From assembly GCA_019237175.1 (NCBI GenBank), contig JAFAHP010000734.1:1-13836 (forward strand): a stretch of 13,836 nt of DNA, given 5' to 3'. The stretch's first letter is position 1. The number at the start of each line of letters is the position of its first letter. A program made the translations under genes and the position numbers. Below the pieces are notes generated by a model. It was not told the origin of the DNA and ran no database searches. It saw nothing but the letters and a program-made list of their open reading frames with translations. Below, in pieces: positions 13,567 through 13,836 of the stretch. The DNA comes from Alphaproteobacteria bacterium. Its GTDB lineage: Bacteria; Pseudomonadota; Alphaproteobacteria; ATCC43930; CGMCC-115725.

Positions 13567-13836
13567 CTACGGTGCGAGTTTTTTCTTCAGGATCTCGTTG
13601 ACGATGGCGGGGTTGGCTTTGCCTTGGGTGGCGCGCATGATTTGGCCGACAAAAAAGCCGTAGAGCTTCTCGCGTCCGGCGCGGTAGTCGGCGACCTTGT
13701 CGGCCTCTCGCGCAAGCACCGTGTCGATCGTGGCGGCAATCCTGGTCTGATCGGTGAGCTGCCGCAGGCCTTTTTGTTCAACGATTGCAGCAGGATCGGC
13801 GCCGGTTGCGACCATTTCATTGAAGACATCCTTGGC
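13567..13836 (-). CDS. gatB: Asp-tRNA(Asn)/Glu-tRNA(Gln) amidotransferase subunit B, C-terminal part
   Basis: Only the last 89 residues are in the window; the gene continues past the right edge. The visible part is the GatB/YqeY helical domain that contacts tRNA: AKDVFNEMVATGADPAAIVE, KGLRQLTDQ, KVADYRAGREKLYGFFVGQI, MRATQGKANPAIVNEILKKK. These match GatB C-termini very well. GatB, with GatA and GatC, converts misacylated Asp-tRNA(Asn) and/or Glu-tRNA(Gln) to the correct amide form. The natural stop at 13567 shows a complete C-terminus. The catalytic cradle domain lies outside the window. Confidence 0.93.
   Translation of the reverse strand, partial: AKDVFNEMVATGADPAAIVEQKGLRQLTDQTRIAATIDTVLAREADKVADYRAGREKLYGFFVGQIMRATQGKANPAIVNEILKKKLAP

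Noticed and set aside
1..13836. CRISPR arrays, tRNA or rRNA genes, insertion sequences, phage genes
   Set aside because: No spaced direct-repeat array, cloverleaf with TTCGA-type arm, transposase or terminal inverted repeats were visible on either strand by eye.

Overview
The window is GC-rich chromosomal DNA with alphaproteobacterial character. The best clues are the collinear block DUF3576 lipoprotein - leuS - lptE - holA with its very tight lptE/holA junctions, the short CGWxxLY-type LptE, and the 3' end of gatB. Rhodospirillales or a related uncultured lineage is likely, but this is inference from gene order and protein style. I see no rRNA, tRNA, CRISPR array, transposase or phage gene.

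Left third (about 130-3500): a catabolic-looking neighbourhood. A duplicated EthD-like dimeric alpha/beta-barrel protein and a VOC metalloenzyme lie on the minus strand. Divergent from them is a PaaG-like crotonase that lacks both classical catalytic glutamates. Convergent with that is a minus-strand pair: a carboxymuconolactone-decarboxylase-family protein followed by a beta-hydroxyacid dehydrogenase. No substrate can be assigned from sequence alone.

Middle (3500-6180): a long perfect inverted repeat (3642-3698) lies just past the end of a secreted EF-hand protein (minus). Then a luciferase-like (LLM) oxidoreductase follows yggS, the PLP-homeostasis protein, in a tight minus-strand pair.

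Core housekeeping block (6178-11118, plus): a DUF3576 lipoprotein, a 214-base leader, leucyl-tRNA synthetase, the LPS-transport lipoprotein LptE and the DNA polymerase III delta subunit HolA. The last three genes are translationally coupled or overlapping, so protein synthesis, outer-membrane assembly and replication are tied to one transcript.

Right part (11174-13836): an N-carbamoyl-D-amino-acid hydrolase (minus) with its full E47/K127/C172 triad convergent on holA; a 76-residue small protein with a CPTAC motif (plus); a likely 71-residue single-pass membrane protein (minus); sparse intergenic DNA with TTAAC-rich stretches and a dyad; and the C-terminus of GatB (minus), cut by the window edge.

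Nothing here is a clear new defence, mobile or RNA-guided system. The most worthwhile leads are the two orphan small genes with their unusual AT-rich upstream sites, the uncharacterised catabolic cluster, and the intergenic palindrome.
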